Shown: positions 35,506 to 44,864 of the stretch, one piece after another
Layout: every line of letters starts with the position of its first letter
Position numbering within the stretch: the first letter of the stretch is position 1
Origin: an uncultured Bacteroidota bacterium
GTDB taxonomy: Bacteria; Bacteroidota; Bacteroidia; JADZBD01
DNA: 64,000 nt
Assembly: GCA_937924855.1 (NCBI GenBank)
Contig: CALEYQ010000069.1
Span: forward strand, 1-64,000
Reading direction: 5' to 3'
Translations under genes and position numbers: made by a program
Notes under the pieces: generated by a model
Told to the model about the DNA's origin: nothing
Seen by the model: only the letters and a program-made list of their open reading frames with translations
The model's database searches: none

Positions 35506-36631
35506 TCCTCAGGCAATTCACCAGGTTTATTTTTGCCTTTTCTTCCGAAAATTCTTTTGCCTTTTCCCGGGAGTTCATTTTCTTTTTCAATAATTGCAAC
35601 TTTTCCACGGTCAGAAACTCATTAATACCCCGTGTTATATTCAGAATGGTGGGCTCTTCCAGCAATATTCCGTTTTCTTTGGAAACCATTAATCCCGTTG
35701 CTCCTGTATCCGTTGCAAGAATGGCTAACCCGGCCTGCAGGCCCTCCAGAATGGAATTCGGCATTCCCTCGGCCCAGGAAGAACATACCAGCACATCCAT
35801 TTCGGTTAACAATTTTCTGATTTCATCCTTCTCCCGGATCGGACCGTGAAAAACCAATCCTTTTTTATTCAATTGCTTTCCCGAAGGAATGTCACCAATA
35901 AAATGAAACTCAAATGGATGAGGATCGGGAAAAACTTTTAAGACTTCCATTATCTCTAATAAACCCTTCCTTCTTTCCCACCTTCCCAAAAAAACGAACC
36001 TAAGCTTGTCATGTGGTCGGGGTTCGGGAAACACAAAATCCGTTTTTGGCAACCAGGCAGGCATTTCAAGTATTTTTTTGGTGGGAACCCCAATGCTCCT
36101 CAATAAGTCTGAAATTTTTCCTCCGTAGGAAAAAACATAGTCCGCATGAAGAAGATTGAATTTTACAGGCCCTTTAAGCAGGTAACTCTGCAATTTCGAT
36201 TTAAAGCCGGGCAGAGATTGATACATTTCCAGCCCGTGGAAATTAACCGCAACCGGAGGAAACTTCTGTTTTCCTTTTCTTTTTTCTGCAAGGAAAGCCC
36301 AGGCCGTAAATCCTTTAGCAATAATCAAATCGGGAGCATCCTTTTTTTTAAAGGCCTTCAATAACAATCTGGAATACTGATACGACTCTCTTAAATAATG
36401 CCCCGGTATGCGGTCGAGCTTTGGAAAGGGAACTATGACTTCCTCAATTTTAGATATCCCGGCAGTATCCCCCTTTTCCTGAAAAAGAGCAGGACCCGGA
36501 TGATACAAATCAAGGTTAATTCCCAGATCTGAAATAAGTCCGGCTAGATTCAGGGAATGCTGCTGCATCCCCCCTATTACATTCGGAGGAAGGCCGTCGG
36601 TAAGCAGGGAAATTTTCTCCGGCAGCTTCAT
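35492..36631 (-). CDS. GT4-type glycosyltransferase
   Basis: A 379-residue GT-B enzyme: N-terminal LPPNVIGGMQQHSLNLA, then FVFLGRWERRKGLLEIM and CSSWAEGMPNSILEGLQAGLAILATD in the donor-binding domain. Last gene of the long minus-strand unit entering from the right edge; its ATG overlaps the upstream stop (ATGA). Sugar specificity unknown. Confidence 0.88.
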   Translation of the reverse strand: MKLPEKISLLTDGLPPNVIGGMQQHSLNLAGLISDLGINLDLYHPGPALFQEKGDTAGISKIEEVIVPFPKLDRIPGHYLRESYQYSRLLLKAFKKKDAPDLIIAKGFTAWAFLAEKRKGKQKFPPVAVNFHGLEMYQSLPGFKSKLQSYLLKGPVKFNLLHADYVFSYGGKISDLLRSIGVPTKKILEMPAWLPKTDFVFPEPRPHDKLRFVFLGRWERRKGLLEIMEVLKVFPDPHPFEFHFIGDIPSGKQLNKKGLVFHGPIREKDEIRKLLTEMDVLVCSSWAEGMPNSILEGLQAGLAILATDTGATGLMVSKENGILLEEPTILNITRGINEFLTVEKLQLLKKKMNSREKAKEFSEEKAKINLVNCLRTIGF

Positions 36632-37761
36632 ACACCCAGCGATTTAAGCATTTGGGAATACGCATCCTTTACAACTTCCGAATTTTTCATAAAATGTTTA
36701 CCGGCAAAAGCCTGCAGGAACTCACTGCCGGAAAATCGGGCAAATTCAGGCAAATTGCTTTGACCGGGTTCCCACACCCAACCCAGAGAATGTTCCCTGA
36801 CCATTTCTGAAAAATCACCTACTCCGGGCGAAATCAGCACAGGCAGCCCGGCCGAAAGATATTCGGCAAATTTGGTGGGACTGGAAACTTTATTGGTCAC
36901 ACTTTTTTCCCGGAGTAACAGTCCAAAATCAGCCATTTTAAGCGCAGGAAAAACCTCTTCCGGCGACAAAGCCTTTCGAACTACCAATCCCTTCAATTCC
37001 GGATGATTTTCAATTTGGGGGAATTCTCTTTGACTCAACAAAAGCAGCTTACCGTTTTCAACCTTAGGCAAAACCTCAAGAGCAAATTTCAGCAATAAAT
37101 CGGGCGATTGCCAGTCGGCATTCCCTCCGACAAAAACAAAAATTTTATCTTTTTGCCCGAACCCGAATTTCTCTCTGTTGCCAGATTCCGCTTTAGCGGA
37201 AAAACGTTGGGTGTCAAGTGTGGTCGGAACCACAATATGATTCTCCTCAGAATATTCAAAATTATCCTTCCAGTATTCAATCAGTTTTTCGCTTACCGCA
37301 ATTCGGAAATCAGATTCCCTAACCGCTTTTCTTTCAAGACGGGCTGCCATTTTAGCCAGAGAGCTGTTGCCCATATTGTATTCTTTAAATTCAAAACTAA
37401 CCGCCCCCCTGCCATCATACACCACTTTTTTTACCATTCCCCTTTTTTTCAGGGAAAGCGCTATGGAGGCTGCAAAAACTCCCCGTGCCACGACAATTCC
37501 GTTAAAACCCGGAAAATTCAGGTGACGGTAAATTAAACTGCGGTTGAACCGAAAAACCCTAAGGGGAAAAAATGCCTTTATGGGAATGGCCCAGGGAGCC
37601 AGATTTTTTAGTTTGATTTTCTCTTTGGCATAAAGAGAACCGGGAAAAAAAGAAATCAACCGCACCGGCAATGAGAAATCTTCCCGAAAATATTTTACAA
37701 CATCCACAACCTGACCGGAGAAAATTCCATTTACCTGATCGTTGTATGTAAGGTAAATCAT
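36628..37761 (-). CDS. GT4-like glycosyltransferase
   Basis: A 377-residue GT-B protein. The C-terminal domain has FVFVGGNADWQSPDLLLKFA and KFAEYLSAGLPVLISPGVGDF, the usual nucleotide-sugar site; the N-terminal half is more divergent. Translationally coupled on both sides by 4-bp overlaps with the GT4 gene downstream and the 2-epimerase gene upstream. Confidence 0.82.
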   Translation of the reverse strand: MIYLTYNDQVNGIFSGQVVDVVKYFREDFSLPVRLISFFPGSLYAKEKIKLKNLAPWAIPIKAFFPLRVFRFNRSLIYRHLNFPGFNGIVVARGVFAASIALSLKKRGMVKKVVYDGRGAVSFEFKEYNMGNSSLAKMAARLERKAVRESDFRIAVSEKLIEYWKDNFEYSEENHIVVPTTLDTQRFSAKAESGNREKFGFGQKDKIFVFVGGNADWQSPDLLLKFALEVLPKVENGKLLLLSQREFPQIENHPELKGLVVRKALSPEEVFPALKMADFGLLLREKSVTNKVSSPTKFAEYLSAGLPVLISPGVGDFSEMVREHSLGWVWEPGQSNLPEFARFSGSEFLQAFAGKHFMKNSEVVKDAYSQMLKSLGV

Positions 37762-38852
37762 TTTAAAACTGAAGAAATAACTTCAAATATCCTGTCGGTG
37801 GCTTTTCCGTCCCAAAGCGGAGGAATTTCCCCCTTTTTATATTTCCCGGTCCTGATGGCTTCAATGCGATCCATTATTCCCGGTATTTTGAAGGGCAAAA
37901 GTTCGTTGGTACCGTATTCAATGGTGGAAGGTCGTTCCGTATTGGGTCGAAGGGTAAGACACGGAACCCGGAGAAAAGTTGACTCTTCCTGAATTCCGCC
38001 GCTATCGGTTACAATGTAGCCGGCATGCTTAACCAGCTTCTGGAAGGAAAAATAGTCGAGGGGGTCGGTAAGAGTCAAGCCTTTTAATGATGCTAATGCA
38101 CCCTCAAACCCCATATCCTTTAGCTTTTGGCGGGTGCGAGGGTGAATGGGGAAAACAACAGGATCAGTTTCCTGAATTTTTCCGATTAAATCGAGTAGCA
38201 ATTGCAGTCCACCTTTATTATCCACGGTAGCGGGCCTGTGCATGGTCATCAGGCAAAAAGATCCCGGACTGAGTTTAAGTTTTTCAAGAATTACGGAGGC
38301 TTCGATTTGTTTTTCAAAAGCAACCATAGTATCAATCATGGTATTGCCCACAAAAAACACACGATTTTTATCAACCCCTTCCTTTTCGAGGTTTTCAAGA
38401 CCGCTTTTTTCAGTAACAAAAAAATAATCGGAAACTTTATCGGTCAGCACACGGTTATATTCTTCGGGCATGGCACGGTCGAAACTTCGCAAGCCGCTTT
38501 CCACATGAGCCAGAGGAATGTTCATTTTGTTGGCTACCAGAGCTCCGGCCAGGGTTGAGTTTACATCGCCAACCACCACCAGAAGATGGGGAGGGGATTT
38601 TAAAAAGTGTTCTTCTAGGGCCAGCATAATCTTCGCAATCTGGGTATTGGGGCTCCCGGATCCTACACTCAGGAAAACATCGGGATTTAAGGAAAACTGC
38701 CTGAAAAAAACATCGGCCATGGCTTCATCGTAATGCTGGCCGGTATGGATCAGTTCTACCGAGATTCCGGGAAGTGAGGAAGCCACTTTTTTAAAGCGGG
38801 TAACCTTAATAAAATTTGGACGGGTTCCAACCAGAACCGAAACGCGTTTCAT
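37758..38852 (-). CDS. wecB: UDP-N-acetylglucosamine 2-epimerase, non-hydrolysing
   Basis: A 364-residue enzyme from the ATG at 38852 (MKRVSVLVGTRPNFIK); a TTG 9 nt earlier is a poorer start. Family motifs GTRPNFIK, HTGQHYDEAM, VVGDVNSTLAGA, HVESGLRSFDRAMPEEYNR and the C-terminal SDSGGIQEE are all present. It makes UDP-ManNAc from UDP-GlcNAc, the entry to ManNAc or ManNAcA residues. No UDP-ManNAc dehydrogenase (wecC) is visible in the window, so ManNAc itself or another derivative may be the end product. Confidence 0.92.
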   Translation of the reverse strand: MKRVSVLVGTRPNFIKVTRFKKVASSLPGISVELIHTGQHYDEAMADVFFRQFSLNPDVFLSVGSGSPNTQIAKIMLALEEHFLKSPPHLLVVVGDVNSTLAGALVANKMNIPLAHVESGLRSFDRAMPEEYNRVLTDKVSDYFFVTEKSGLENLEKEGVDKNRVFFVGNTMIDTMVAFEKQIEASVILEKLKLSPGSFCLMTMHRPATVDNKGGLQLLLDLIGKIQETDPVVFPIHPRTRQKLKDMGFEGALASLKGLTLTDPLDYFSFQKLVKHAGYIVTDSGGIQEESTFLRVPCLTLRPNTERPSTIEYGTNELLPFKIPGIMDRIEAIRTGKYKKGEIPPLWDGKATDRIFEVISSVLK

Positions 38853-38916
38853 AGGAGACAATTACCTCAAAAATAAGAAATTATGGCTTACAGAAGCCCC
38901 GGAGCGGGACTCTCTG

Positions 38917-39873
38917 CTAATTCAGGTAATCGGGAGGGATTTTGATCCAGGAATCGGGCAGCATATCGGCATTTTCAAACTCCTGCATTCGGAACCAGGG
39001 TTTTGGGGCAATAACAATTTTTCCCGGGTTCCCGGAAAGCCATGCGCCCCACCATGAAAAACTGGAGTTTGCCACAATGAAGTGCTTACACAAACTCATC
39101 AACTGAAAATAATTTGAAAACCTGTCTCCGGTATGTTCCGCCCCAACAATAGTAACATTCGGCAAATGCCCAAAAGTATCCTTTGCCCAGGCATCGTAAT
39201 CGGCAAAAACGAAAAAATGAGGCTTGGACACCTTTTCCTTCATAAGCCTCATGCCCCTGAAAAAGTAATCTTCAGAAAGGCAACCCAATCGCTTTGAATA
39301 AAGTGGACTGGTAAGATAATCGCCCCGCCGCACATTTACACAAACGGATTCCTGTCCCAGAATTTTTTCCAGAATTCCTGACGATTCTTTCAAGACGGAA
39401 TTTTTGAACCGGAAATCACTTCGGATTTCGGCTTCATACATTGAAAAATATTTTTCGCTTTGCCAGGAACCCACGAGACATTTAGGAGGAGTAAGAGCCA
39501 AAACCGAAGGATGAAACTTTCTTTCACCCTCCAAAATGAGGTGCTTTCGATTCAGCATTAAATGAATCTTATTAACCAACTTCCCCGGTAAAGTTTTTTG
39601 TTTTTTCCCGTTGAAAAAGGCTATTTCATCAGCACTTGCAAAATTCAATTTAAGTTGAAAAACATCAAGATCCAGATTGCGATGGGTAACAATCTCATGC
39701 GGTTGGCTTTTGTCGTCAAGTAGTGTGGTATCAACTTTCAGAGGAACCTTGTTTTTTAAGGCGAGGGCCTTAGCTGTGGCGTACTGGAACATCTGATTTC
39801 CGAGTCCGCCCATCAGGCGAACCAAAATTAGCGGTTCATTAATTTTATATATAGCCACCTGAATTACATTCAA
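38917..39873 (-). CDS. GT11 alpha-1,2-fucosyltransferase-like protein
   Basis: A 318-residue protein with the GT11 N-terminus VRLMGGLGNQMFQYATAKALA, the arginine-rich VNVRRGDYL of the GDP-fucose site, and the C-terminal IVANSSFSWWGAWL. It should add fucose (or a related GDP-6-deoxysugar) in alpha-1,2 linkage. The start is uncertain: TTG at 39873 overlaps the upstream stop, GTG at 39858 is an alternative, and no good in-frame ATG precedes the conserved block. No gmd/fcl genes for GDP-fucose are in the window. Confidence 0.88.
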   Translation of the reverse strand: MNVIQVAIYKINEPLILVRLMGGLGNQMFQYATAKALALKNKVPLKVDTTLLDDKSQPHEIVTHRNLDLDVFQLKLNFASADEIAFFNGKKQKTLPGKLVNKIHLMLNRKHLILEGERKFHPSVLALTPPKCLVGSWQSEKYFSMYEAEIRSDFRFKNSVLKESSGILEKILGQESVCVNVRRGDYLTSPLYSKRLGCLSEDYFFRGMRLMKEKVSKPHFFVFADYDAWAKDTFGHLPNVTIVGAEHTGDRFSNYFQLMSLCKHFIVANSSFSWWGAWLSGNPGKIVIAPKPWFRMQEFENADMLPDSWIKIPPDYLN

Positions 39874-40826
39874 TCAATCCGGTAATACTCCTTAAACCAT
39901 GCGTTGAATTTCCGAAGTCCGTCTTTGATGGAGGTTTGGGGATTATAACCGATTTCTTTTTTGCTTTTCTCAATATTTGCAAAAGTAAGGGGGGCGTCGC
40001 CGGGCTGAAAGGGAAGCTTTTCGATCAAAACCTCACGGCCGGCAACTTCGGCAATTTCATCGATCAGCCCCTGAAGGGTAATGGTGTAGGAATTTCCAAG
40101 GTTGTACACATTAAATAATTCCTGCTTTTTTTCCTGTCGAACCGCATTCCAAACACCCGAAACAATATCGTCTATATAGGTATAGTCGCGGGATGTAGAC
40201 CCATCGCCGAAAAATGGAATTTTTTCGCCCTTGTAAACCGCCTTAAAAAATTTATGAATGGCAAGATCCGGGCGTTGTCCGGGACCATAAACCGTAAAAA
40301 ACCTAAGGCAGGTTACCTGCATTCCGAATAATCCGGCATAAACCTCGCTTGCTTTTTCTGCTGCAATTTTTGAGGCTGCATAGGGACTAATCGGACGAAG
40401 GTCGAGATCATTTTCTTTCCAGGGGTGGTTGGGGTTGGAACCGTAAACAGAACTTGAGGAGGCAATAATAACTTTGGGAACCTTTCTTTTCCGTGCAAAC
40501 TCAAGGACAGCTGCAGTGCCCTCGGCATTGGTCCGGAAATAAGCCTCAGGGTTCAGAATACTGGGCCGGACACCTGCACGGGCAGCCAAATGGACAACCG
40601 CGTCCGGAGTAAAATCCCCGGCAATTTCAAGCAAGTTAAAAATATCTCCTTCCCAAAAACTGAATTTCGGTTCAGACCGTAGCAGGGAAATATTGGCTTC
40701 TTTGATAGAGCGATCGTAAAAAGGGTCGAAATTATCAACTCCAAGCACCTCGCTTCCATTTTCCAGAGCCAGTTTGCAAAAATGACTTCCAATGAATCCG
40801 GCAGCCCCGGTTACTAATAATTTCAT
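39870..40826 (-). CDS. NAD-dependent UDP-sugar 4-epimerase-like SDR
   Basis: A 318-residue extended SDR from the ATG at 40826 (MKLLVTGAAGFIGSHF), which overlaps the upstream stop as ATGA; a start 9 nt earlier is possible. GAAGFIG binds NAD, SSSSVYG and YAASK are catalytic, and NFDPFYDRSIKEANI plus HLAARAGVRPS are close to UDP-glucuronate 4-epimerases. It would supply UDP-galacturonate or UDP-galactose. A uronic acid product would suit the amidotransferases in the locus. Confidence 0.85.
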   Translation of the reverse strand: MKLLVTGAAGFIGSHFCKLALENGSEVLGVDNFDPFYDRSIKEANISLLRSEPKFSFWEGDIFNLLEIAGDFTPDAVVHLAARAGVRPSILNPEAYFRTNAEGTAAVLEFARKRKVPKVIIASSSSVYGSNPNHPWKENDLDLRPISPYAASKIAAEKASEVYAGLFGMQVTCLRFFTVYGPGQRPDLAIHKFFKAVYKGEKIPFFGDGSTSRDYTYIDDIVSGVWNAVRQEKKQELFNVYNLGNSYTITLQGLIDEIAEVAGREVLIEKLPFQPGDAPLTFANIEKSKKEIGYNPQTSIKDGLRKFNAWFKEYYRID

Positions 40827-42454
40827 TTCCCGCAATTTAAGGAAAACAATATACGCTCATTACCCGCTGAAACAACTTTTGCATCCCGGGTGGAAAGAAG
40901 GGGTGAAAATGGAACCAGGGAATCCTTTGAAAGATAAAGAAACAGCCTTGTATTATCATCACACTTTAGTCCTGCTCTTAAGGCGGAATCGGGAAAAACA
41001 CAAGGATAGGCAGCCGAATGAAACATTACGGGAGCGGATTTTTCGTTATACTCAGGACTCAACAAAACAAAAATACGGTCTTTATCCTTTGATTTTAAAG
41101 CTTCCAGTTTTCGGTAATGGCCAATTTCCTCTCCTTTATGGTTCCATTCACTTCCTCCTCCATTTCCCCAAAAAAACTGGTAATTGATGAAGAAAAAATA
41201 ACCTAGCGACCAAATCATGGAAAGCCTAAAGAAAAAATTGATCAGGCTTCGTGACCATTTTCCAAGTTTATCAAAGCCCCATTCCACAAAAAACACGAAC
41301 AGGATTAAAACCATTGGAATTACGAAATACCGGGTGGAATAAACAAATGTCCAGAAGGGTGGCATCCAGGAGGGCCCAAAGGAATTACTTTCCGGCGGAG
41401 TCGTAAGGGATTGCAAAATTAAAAAAGAAGAAATTACAAGGGTGCTCATCAGAAGCACGAGCAACAACCATCCGCCACGGGTAATTCCCGGATTTATCTT
41501 TGGCAAAAAGGTCTTAATTCCTGATTTCCGGAATAGCTGAAGGGAAACAGCAACAAAAATTAATGCTCCAAAAAGGAATATCGTAAGTCGATATCCCTTC
41601 AGCAGCAAGGCAACGTCCGGCAACCTGTATTCAATGGGGCGGGAAAAGAACACTGCATGTACGGGAAAGGGATCGAACCAAAGAAGGTGTTTCCAAAACA
41701 GGTTTAACTCCAGGAGATTATTCAAAAATCCGGTCCTCGATGAAGCAATGGGAAAATAAAAAAAGAAGGCCAGGGTTAAGACTCCGGATAAAAAAAAGGT
41801 TAAGAAAGCATTGAACAACCATTTTTTATTTCGGAGAAACAAAAAACCAAGTCCAAACAACAAGGGAAAAATTACAATATTGGGAATACATGCATAACGT
41901 GTGACTGCAGATAAAAACGCAAAAAAACCAATTAGTACCGGCCATATTAATTTTCCCGGATTATCTGCCGACTTAAGAAAGAAGAGGGTCATTCCCAAAA
42001 ACAAAGCCGCCGATATCAGGTCGCTGGGACCTAAATAAAAAAATGGTGTCGGCGTGATGGCAACAAAAAGGAGAGCCAGAGTATGAACTTTATCCGGAAC
42101 CCGAAAATATCGGAGCAGGAGATGAAAAAAAACAACGAAACAGAGAGCAGCAAAAGCCTGCAAGCCCAGCTGGGCTCCCAGAGAACTGCCCGTAAGGGCG
42201 TAAAAAGGCACCAGAAGCATGGGATAACCCACGGGCCAGGCCGACAAAGTTGAGAAACGGATTTCGCTCAGGTTATCCGGGTTGGCTCTGCCAAAGGTAA
42301 ATCCATTTCCATCCATGAAGTTCCGGGCTGCTTCAATTTGAAGGGAATAGTCGGAAACAAACTTCGGAAACATCAACTCTGTTCCCGACCGAAAAATTAA
42401 CGCTACAAACAAAGCAAGGAGCAATCCCTTGTTGCCCTGTTTAAGGACTTTCAT
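40823..42454 (-). CDS. GT39-like (GT-C) membrane glycosyltransferase
   Basis: A 543-residue protein with about 10-12 predicted helices and a short C-terminal soluble tail. The first outer loop has SDYSLQIEAARNFMDGNGFTFG and then WPVGYPMLL, the pattern of PMT/ArnT-type GT-C enzymes that use polyprenyl-phosphate sugars outside the membrane. The adjacent upstream GT2 enzyme of the DPM1/ArnC type would supply such a donor. No closer assignment. Confidence 0.65.
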   Translation of the reverse strand: MKVLKQGNKGLLLALFVALIFRSGTELMFPKFVSDYSLQIEAARNFMDGNGFTFGRANPDNLSEIRFSTLSAWPVGYPMLLVPFYALTGSSLGAQLGLQAFAALCFVVFFHLLLRYFRVPDKVHTLALLFVAITPTPFFYLGPSDLISAALFLGMTLFFLKSADNPGKLIWPVLIGFFAFLSAVTRYACIPNIVIFPLLFGLGFLFLRNKKWLFNAFLTFFLSGVLTLAFFFYFPIASSRTGFLNNLLELNLFWKHLLWFDPFPVHAVFFSRPIEYRLPDVALLLKGYRLTIFLFGALIFVAVSLQLFRKSGIKTFLPKINPGITRGGWLLLVLLMSTLVISSFLILQSLTTPPESNSFGPSWMPPFWTFVYSTRYFVIPMVLILFVFFVEWGFDKLGKWSRSLINFFFRLSMIWSLGYFFFINYQFFWGNGGGSEWNHKGEEIGHYRKLEALKSKDKDRIFVLLSPEYNEKSAPVMFHSAAYPCVFPDSALRAGLKCDDNTRLFLYLSKDSLVPFSPLLSTRDAKVVSAGNERILFSLNCGK

Positions 42455-42458
42455 AGCA

Positions 42459-43331
42459 TCAAAGTTTCTTTTGATTCATAAGGATTTGCTTCAGCAGCAC
42501 CGCCACAAGACCAATGGAAAAAATTAAAATGGAAAGCAAAACGGATCCCACTCCCAGCCAGAAAAAGGTATTGAAATTGAGAAAAAAGGCCAATCCGAAA
42601 TTTAACACCGAGAAAATCAGGGTAAAAAAAGAAAGTACAATAAAAATTTTAATAGGGTTATAGTACAAAATAGCCTCTACTATATACTGAAGGGTTCTAA
42701 GTGTATCGCGAAAAAGCCGCACATTGGTCTTCCCTACTCTTTTATGATATTCGATTGGAATATACTTTACAAACCGACCTGTCATCATATAGGCAAGAGT
42801 CAGAGACGTCGTAAAACTAAAAGTATCGCATAGCGTATCCATATATTTCAGAACCGAGGTTCGTGAAAACATCCTGAGTCCGCTGTTGATATCGTCGATT
42901 TTTCTACCGGCCGTAAACTCTACCATATTTTTAAGAATAAGCCGGAGAATTTTCTTTTTAAAGGATTCATCATAATTAGCCCCGGTTCTTGCCCCAACCA
43001 CCATATCAAAGCCCTTTTGATACTCGGCATACAGGTCAGAAATCCTTTCAATGGGATAGGTGCCATCAGAATCAGTGATAACAAGAATTTCATTCTTAGC
43101 AGCCAAAATTCCGCTTTTCAGCGACCTTCCATAGCCTGCATTGTGGGGGTGGTTAATTACGGTGGCACCTGCATTTGCGGCCTGAATTCCGGTATTATCA
43201 CGCGAGCCATCGTTTATAACAATAACTTCCCCTCCATCGGCTCCTAATTCCCTCAGCACGGCTTTTGCACGGCTAACAGTATCAACAATGGCTGCCTCTT
43301 CATTGAGGGCAGGAATAATTACCGAAATCAT
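42459..43331 (-). CDS. GT2 polyprenyl-phosphate glycosyltransferase (DPM1/ArnC type)
   Basis: From the ATG at 43331 (MISVIIPALNEE), which overlaps the upstream stop as ATGA, a 290-residue protein: VIVINDGSRDNTG, ITDSDGTYP as the DxD site, and INSGLRMFSR, followed by two C-terminal membrane helices (about 220-245 and 255-278). This layout is typical of enzymes making polyprenyl-phosphate-linked mannose, glucose or aminosugars, feeding the GT-C protein encoded 4 bp downstream. Confidence 0.85.
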   Translation of the reverse strand: MISVIIPALNEEAAIVDTVSRAKAVLRELGADGGEVIVINDGSRDNTGIQAANAGATVINHPHNAGYGRSLKSGILAAKNEILVITDSDGTYPIERISDLYAEYQKGFDMVVGARTGANYDESFKKKILRLILKNMVEFTAGRKIDDINSGLRMFSRTSVLKYMDTLCDTFSFTTSLTLAYMMTGRFVKYIPIEYHKRVGKTNVRLFRDTLRTLQYIVEAILYYNPIKIFIVLSFFTLIFSVLNFGLAFFLNFNTFFWLGVGSVLLSILIFSIGLVAVLLKQILMNQKKL

Positions 43332-44056
43332 ACTTTTTGTATTACGCAATATACAGATTGTCCCCAGATATTTTTAAATAAGGGGTTCATAAGTCGTGAT
43401 ACAGGAACCACATATTTATCAAAAAACATAACCTGGGAATTTACATTGCCTGAATTTATGTTTTTATGAGTAACAAACTTATTGAGCCACCAACCCAAAG
43501 CACCCACAGGGTTGAAATATTCATTCACAATAATTTTTCCAAGACCTGAATGGTGAGCCATTTTTTTGAGCCTTCCTTTTTTATATCGGATAACATGTCC
43601 GGCCAGCTTATCCAAATCATTGTACAAATGCATAAAGGCCGGACTAAAAATCAACAAATGGCCCCCGGGCTTCAGCACTTTTAGCATGTTATCAAGTGCG
43701 GCCTGGTCATCAGGAATATGTTCAAGGACATTAATACAGATAACTGTATCGAAACCAAACTGCGATAGTTTTTCTTCAAAAGAAGCACCGGCAGCGTCGG
43801 CCTGAAGATAGTTTCCACCGGGATCGCGCTCCTGAGCCCTACGGATTACATCTTCATCAATATCAATAGAAACATAACAATCGGAACCGGACTCAAGAAT
43901 TTTCCGGAAGTTACCCTGACCGGTTCCAATTTCAAGTATTCGTTTTCCTTTAAAGGGCGCAAATTTCCCAAGAATCCAGTGGTTGTAATTATCCACAAAT
44001 TCCATGCTTGAGGCCATGGTTTCAAAGCCGGTTACCTGAATTTCTTTTTTTTCCAT
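43328..44056 (-). CDS. Class I SAM-dependent methyltransferase
   Basis: A 242-residue protein with motif I ILEIGTGQGNF, SIDIDEDVIRRA, and VICINVLEHIPDDQAAL. A C-terminal hydrophobic region (GHLLIFSPAFMHLYNDLDKLAGHVIRY type) is like methyltransferases that act next to GT2 genes in polysaccharide loci. Couples to the GT2 gene by a 4-bp overlap. Substrate unknown. Confidence 0.82.
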   Translation of the reverse strand: MEKKEIQVTGFETMASSMEFVDNYNHWILGKFAPFKGKRILEIGTGQGNFRKILESGSDCYVSIDIDEDVIRRAQERDPGGNYLQADAAGASFEEKLSQFGFDTVICINVLEHIPDDQAALDNMLKVLKPGGHLLIFSPAFMHLYNDLDKLAGHVIRYKKGRLKKMAHHSGLGKIIVNEYFNPVGALGWWLNKFVTHKNINSGNVNSQVMFFDKYVVPVSRLMNPLFKNIWGQSVYCVIQKV

Positions 44057-44060
44057 GGTT

Positions 44061-44864
44061 TTAAACGGTCTTTGATTTCAGGGTTCCGCTTCCCCGCCAT
44101 GAAACCCCTTTATATCGACTTATATGAATATCTGTAAAGTCATCCTCATTAAACCATTTTTTAATCCTGCTTTCGGAAATAAAATCTACCTGAGGGGCAT
44201 TTAACTTATCGAAAACGTTGAGGGTGTTCCGGTAAAAACTGAGCTTTCTGAAATTCTGGAAATACTCGTAAAAGGGCAAAAACTTCAGGGGCAGCAAATA
44301 AATCGTGTAAATAGGGATGTACATGAAAAATGTCAGCACCCGGGAAAGATTCAGCAAGGCACCCCGCGACCAGTGTCGTAAAATACCTTTTCTCACCGGC
44401 TCTACCAGGTTTTCTACCATCCAGTTTCCTTCCTTGCTATAAACCCAAACCAGGGTTTTGCCACCGGGCTTGGTATGCTTCATCATATTGGCAAAGGTTT
44501 GATCCGGATTATCGGTATGGTGAACCACGCCAATCGAGAAAACCACATCAAAGGTTTTCCCAAGGTCCATTTTGGCAATATCCGCCTCTACAAAATCGAT
44601 GTTTTGATGCCTGGTATTTCGTTTTTGGGCAATATCAGTGGTATTAAGATCAACGGCGGTATGGTGTTTGGCAAAAGGGGCTACAAAAGAGGTATGCTGA
44701 CCACCGCCGCACCCGCATTCCAGTACCTCCAGCCCTGAAAAATCTTCAGGCTTTAGTGGATAGATCCACTCCCGGAATAAAAATTCTTCATCGTCCTGCA
44801 GCATCGACCACTGGTCGTGCCATTCACGCTGTTTTTGCTGGATACCTTCCCCTGAAATGCTCAT
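44061..44864 (-). CDS. Class I SAM-dependent methyltransferase with C-terminal membrane-associated segment
   Basis: The ATG at 44864 (MSISGEGIQQKQREWHDQW) is the likely start, giving 267 residues and a 41-bp overlap with the end of the interrupted asnB upstream. SAM motif LEVLECGCGGGQH, AVDLNTTDI, and FSIGVVHHTDNPDQTF are clear. After the core there is a hydrophobic stretch (VLTFFMYIPIYTIYLLPL), suggesting attachment to the membrane and a lipid-linked glycan substrate. Confidence 0.8.
   Translation of the reverse strand: MSISGEGIQQKQREWHDQWSMLQDDEEFLFREWIYPLKPEDFSGLEVLECGCGGGQHTSFVAPFAKHHTAVDLNTTDIAQKRNTRHQNIDFVEADIAKMDLGKTFDVVFSIGVVHHTDNPDQTFANMMKHTKPGGKTLVWVYSKEGNWMVENLVEPVRKGILRHWSRGALLNLSRVLTFFMYIPIYTIYLLPLKFLPFYEYFQNFRKLSFYRNTLNVFDKLNAPQVDFISESRIKKWFNEDDFTDIHISRYKGVSWRGSGTLKSKTV

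Noticed and set aside
40792..41187. A 131-residue plus-strand reading frame
   Set aside because: Antisense to the end of the GT-C gene and the start of the epimerase gene, with no recognisable motif.
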